This document shows positions 7,110 to 7,801 of a stretch of DNA of 7,801 nucleotides, piece after piece (position 1 is the stretch's first letter; each line of letters opens with the position of its first letter). The translations under genes were made by a program, and so were the position numbers. The stretch is from Lachnospiraceae bacterium (GTDB lineage Bacteria; Bacillota; Clostridia; Lachnospirales; Lachnospiraceae), in contig JAAVAG010000016.1 in NCBI GenBank assembly GCA_014804185.1, positions 1 through 7,801 of the forward strand. Reading direction: 5' to 3'. The notes under the pieces were generated by a model. It saw only the letters and a program-made list of their open reading frames with translations, did not search any database and was not told where the DNA came from.

Positions 7110-7127
7110 ATGATTATTATTCGATAG
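7110..7127 (+). CDS. Five-residue leader peptide MIIIR upstream of the ABC-F gene
   Basis: ATG ATT ATT ATT CGA TAG encodes MIIIR. It is preceded by AAGGAGGT (7096-7103), with the GGAGG core 7 bases from the ATG, as good a site as any in the window. Such a strong signal for five codons makes sense only if ribosome transit matters rather than the product. The next gene is an antibiotic-resistance-type ABC-F, whose relatives are often induced through ribosome stalling on short leaders. MIIIR is not a stalling peptide I recognise. The CGA arginine codon before the stop is usually rare in Firmicutes and may add a pause. The stop codon lies at the foot of the hairpin at 7127-7163. Confidence 0.65.
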   Translation: MIIIR

Positions 7128-7163
7128 CTTTTAACTGATGTGTCGGCACATGATGCTGTAAGC
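7127..7163 (+). other. Imperfect leader hairpin abutting the MIIIR stop codon
   Basis: GCTT (7127-7130) can pair with AAGC (7160-7163), and inside it ATGTG (7138-7142) with CACAT (7147-7151) around a TCGG loop; the stretches between are unpaired. A ribosome on the leader peptide would cover the 5' side. The inner 5-pair hairpin is clear; the outer closure is tentative. Confidence 0.4.
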
Positions 7164-7185
7164 GCGCAGAGGGAGATTTCTGCGC
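7164..7185 (+). other. Leader hairpin GCGCAGA/TCTGCGC
   Basis: A perfect 7-pair stem (7164-7170 with 7179-7185) carries the loop GGGAGATT, itself similar to a ribosome binding site. No T-run follows directly, so it is a leader structure rather than a terminator by itself. Confidence 0.6.
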
Positions 7186-7228
7186 TCATCGGAGAGATAT
7201 CGGATAGTAGATGGGACTGGCTTTTTTT
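7185..7228 (+). terminator. Possible weak attenuator in the ABC-F leader
   Basis: CTCATC (7185-7190) can pair with GATGGG (7210-7215) in a 6-pair stem with one G-U pair, and seven T follow at 7222-7228. The stem is short, the loop long (19 bases) and the T-run starts 6 bases after the stem, so this is not a canonical terminator. It could be part of a transcription attenuator whose true fold I cannot compute. Confidence 0.3.
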
Positions 7229-7253
7229 GCGTGGAAACAATGAGAACTGTCTT

Positions 7254-7287
7254 AATCTCTCCTTTTACATTTTAGATTGGAGGGATT
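7254..7287 (+). promoter_or_regulatory. Hairpin sequestering the ABC-F ribosome binding site
   Basis: AATCTCTCC (7254-7262) pairs with GGAGGGATT (7279-7287) over nine base pairs with one T-G wobble, closing a 16-base A/T-rich loop. The paired strand includes GGAGGG at 7279-7284, the Shine-Dalgarno of the ABC-F gene, 7 bases before its ATG. An alternative partner for the anti-Shine-Dalgarno strand is GGAGAGAT at 7191-7198, complementary to 7255-7262 without a mismatch. Choice between the two partners would switch translation. Confidence 0.6.
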
Positions 7288-7291
7288 TTTT

Positions 7292-7801
7292 ATGCAATCA
7301 AGACAACTGATTCTTGCGGAAAAGGTAGAAATGGAATTCGGAGAGCGGGAACTCTTCCGCTTTGACAGGCTGACAGTTTATGAGGGGGAGAAAGTCGGGC
7401 TGGTAGGCTTAAACGGCGCAGGCAAGACCACACTGCTGCGTGTGCTGGCAGGTGAACTCAGGCCAACACGCGGAAATGTGAAAGTGGATGGAGACGCCGC
7501 CTTTTTCCGGCAGTTTGCTGAGGAAGGGGAAGAGCGCTTTGCGGATGAGGGCTTCTGGGAACTGAGCGGAAAGGAAGTCAGTGATATGCGAGTGCAGGAC
7601 AAGATCTGGGAGCAGTCAGTCAGCGGCGGAGAGGAGACCCGGATCCGGTTGGCACAGATGTTTTCCGGTGATAAGCCGGTGGTTTTTCTGGACGAACCCA
7701 CGTCGAATCTGGACCGCAAGGGGATCGCTGTCCTGAAGCGCAAGCTTGCGGCGCTGGACACCGTGGTGATTGTCAGCCATGACCGCGCTCTGCTCAACGA
7801 A
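7292..7801 (+). CDS. Antibiotic-resistance-type ABC-F protein, N-terminal fragment
   Basis: 170 residues from ATG 7292; the frame is open to the right edge. ABC-F proteins are soluble twin ATPases without membrane domains that act on the ribosome. This fragment is the first nucleotide-binding domain: Walker A GLNGAGKTT (39-47), a Q-loop near Gln74, the ABC signature SGGEE (111-115), Walker B VVFLDEP (130-136) running into TSNLD, and H-loop His163 in VIVSHDR. Only about 64 residues separate Walker A from the signature, so there is no long arm subdomain as in EttA-like housekeeping members. That, with DEPTSNLD rather than DEPTNHLD, points to the Lsa/Vga/Msr-like group that displaces peptidyl-transferase-centre or tunnel antibiotics. 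The leader with a short reading frame and hidden ribosome binding site supports an inducible resistance role. The drug spectrum cannot be told: the interdomain linker that decides it is outside the window. Confidence 0.88.
   Translation, partial: MQSRQLILAEKVEMEFGERELFRFDRLTVYEGEKVGLVGLNGAGKTTLLRVLAGELRPTRGNVKVDGDAAFFRQFAEEGEERFADEGFWELSGKEVSDMRVQDKIWEQSVSGGEETRIRLAQMFSGDKPVVFLDEPTSNLDRKGIAVLKRKLAALDTVVIVSHDRALLNE

Larger units (their letters stand above)
7096..7291 (+). promoter_or_regulatory. Structured leader of the ABC-F gene
   Basis: The stretch holds, in order: a perfect Shine-Dalgarno AAGGAGGT (7096-7103), a five-codon reading frame (7110-7127), an imperfect hairpin around 7127-7163, a strong hairpin at 7164-7185, a weak stem at 7185-7215 with GGAGAGAT in its loop, seven T (7222-7228), and a hairpin (7254-7287) that hides the ABC-F ribosome binding site. 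This order is the known logic of leader-peptide control of erm and ABC-F resistance genes. I see no convincing promoter between the fucosidase and this leader, so the transcript may come from the upstream operon or from a promoter inside the fucosidase gene. Confidence 0.65.

Noticed and set aside
7227..7256. Possible promoter (TTGCGT, 18 bases, CTTAAT) between the leader and the ABC-F gene.
   Set aside because: Both boxes are poor matches, with no extended -10. A start here would bypass the leader peptide, although the binding-site hairpin would remain.
1..7801. CRISPR arrays, tRNA or rRNA genes, insertion sequences, attachment sites, phage genes.
   Set aside because: No regularly spaced repeats, cloverleaf-like sequences, transposase or integrase motifs or terminal inverted repeats were seen on either strand by reading.

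Overview
The window looks like chromosomal DNA from a gut-type Firmicute, most likely a Lachnospiraceae or related Clostridia member. Evidence: roughly half G+C, strong AGGAGG-type ribosome binding sites, Gram-positive intrinsic terminators, extended -10 promoters, a surface pullulanase with a C-terminal membrane anchor, and a catalytic-domain-only GH29 fucosidase. This placement is inference; no marker gene is present. All genes read on the + strand.

Layout. (1) 1-140: the end of an NlpC/P60 cell-wall peptidase, closed by an intrinsic terminator (176-211). (2) 219-3128: a single-gene unit with paired operator-like repeats around an extended -10 promoter (268-296), a 909-residue secreted type I pullulanase (342-3071) and a long terminator (3084-3128). 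(3) 3171-7071: a promoter followed by tldD, tldE and a short intracellular GH29 alpha-L-fucosidase, with spacings of 93 and 34 bases that suggest one operon and no clear terminator at its end. (4) 7096-7801: a structured leader with a five-codon reading frame (MIIIR), then an antibiotic-resistance-type ABC-F protein that runs off the window.

How they work together. The pullulanase and fucosidase fit a host-associated glycan user: the pullulanase debranches alpha-glucans outside the cell, and the fucosidase removes fucose from small imported glycosides. TldD/TldE would form a two-subunit metalloprotease; no modified-peptide precursor is visible nearby, so its substrate is unknown. The ABC-F gene probably protects the ribosome from an antibiotic.

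The best candidate for something undescribed is the ABC-F leader. A perfect Shine-Dalgarno drives a five-codon peptide. The ABC-F ribosome binding site lies in a nine-pair stem, and an upstream copy of the binding-site sequence (7191-7198) is perfectly complementary to the sequestering strand. That is the architecture of an inducible translational switch, of the kind known for erm and some ABC-F genes, with a leader peptide I do not recognise. The second candidate is the symmetrical CGAAA/TTTCG repeat arrangement around the pullulanase promoter.
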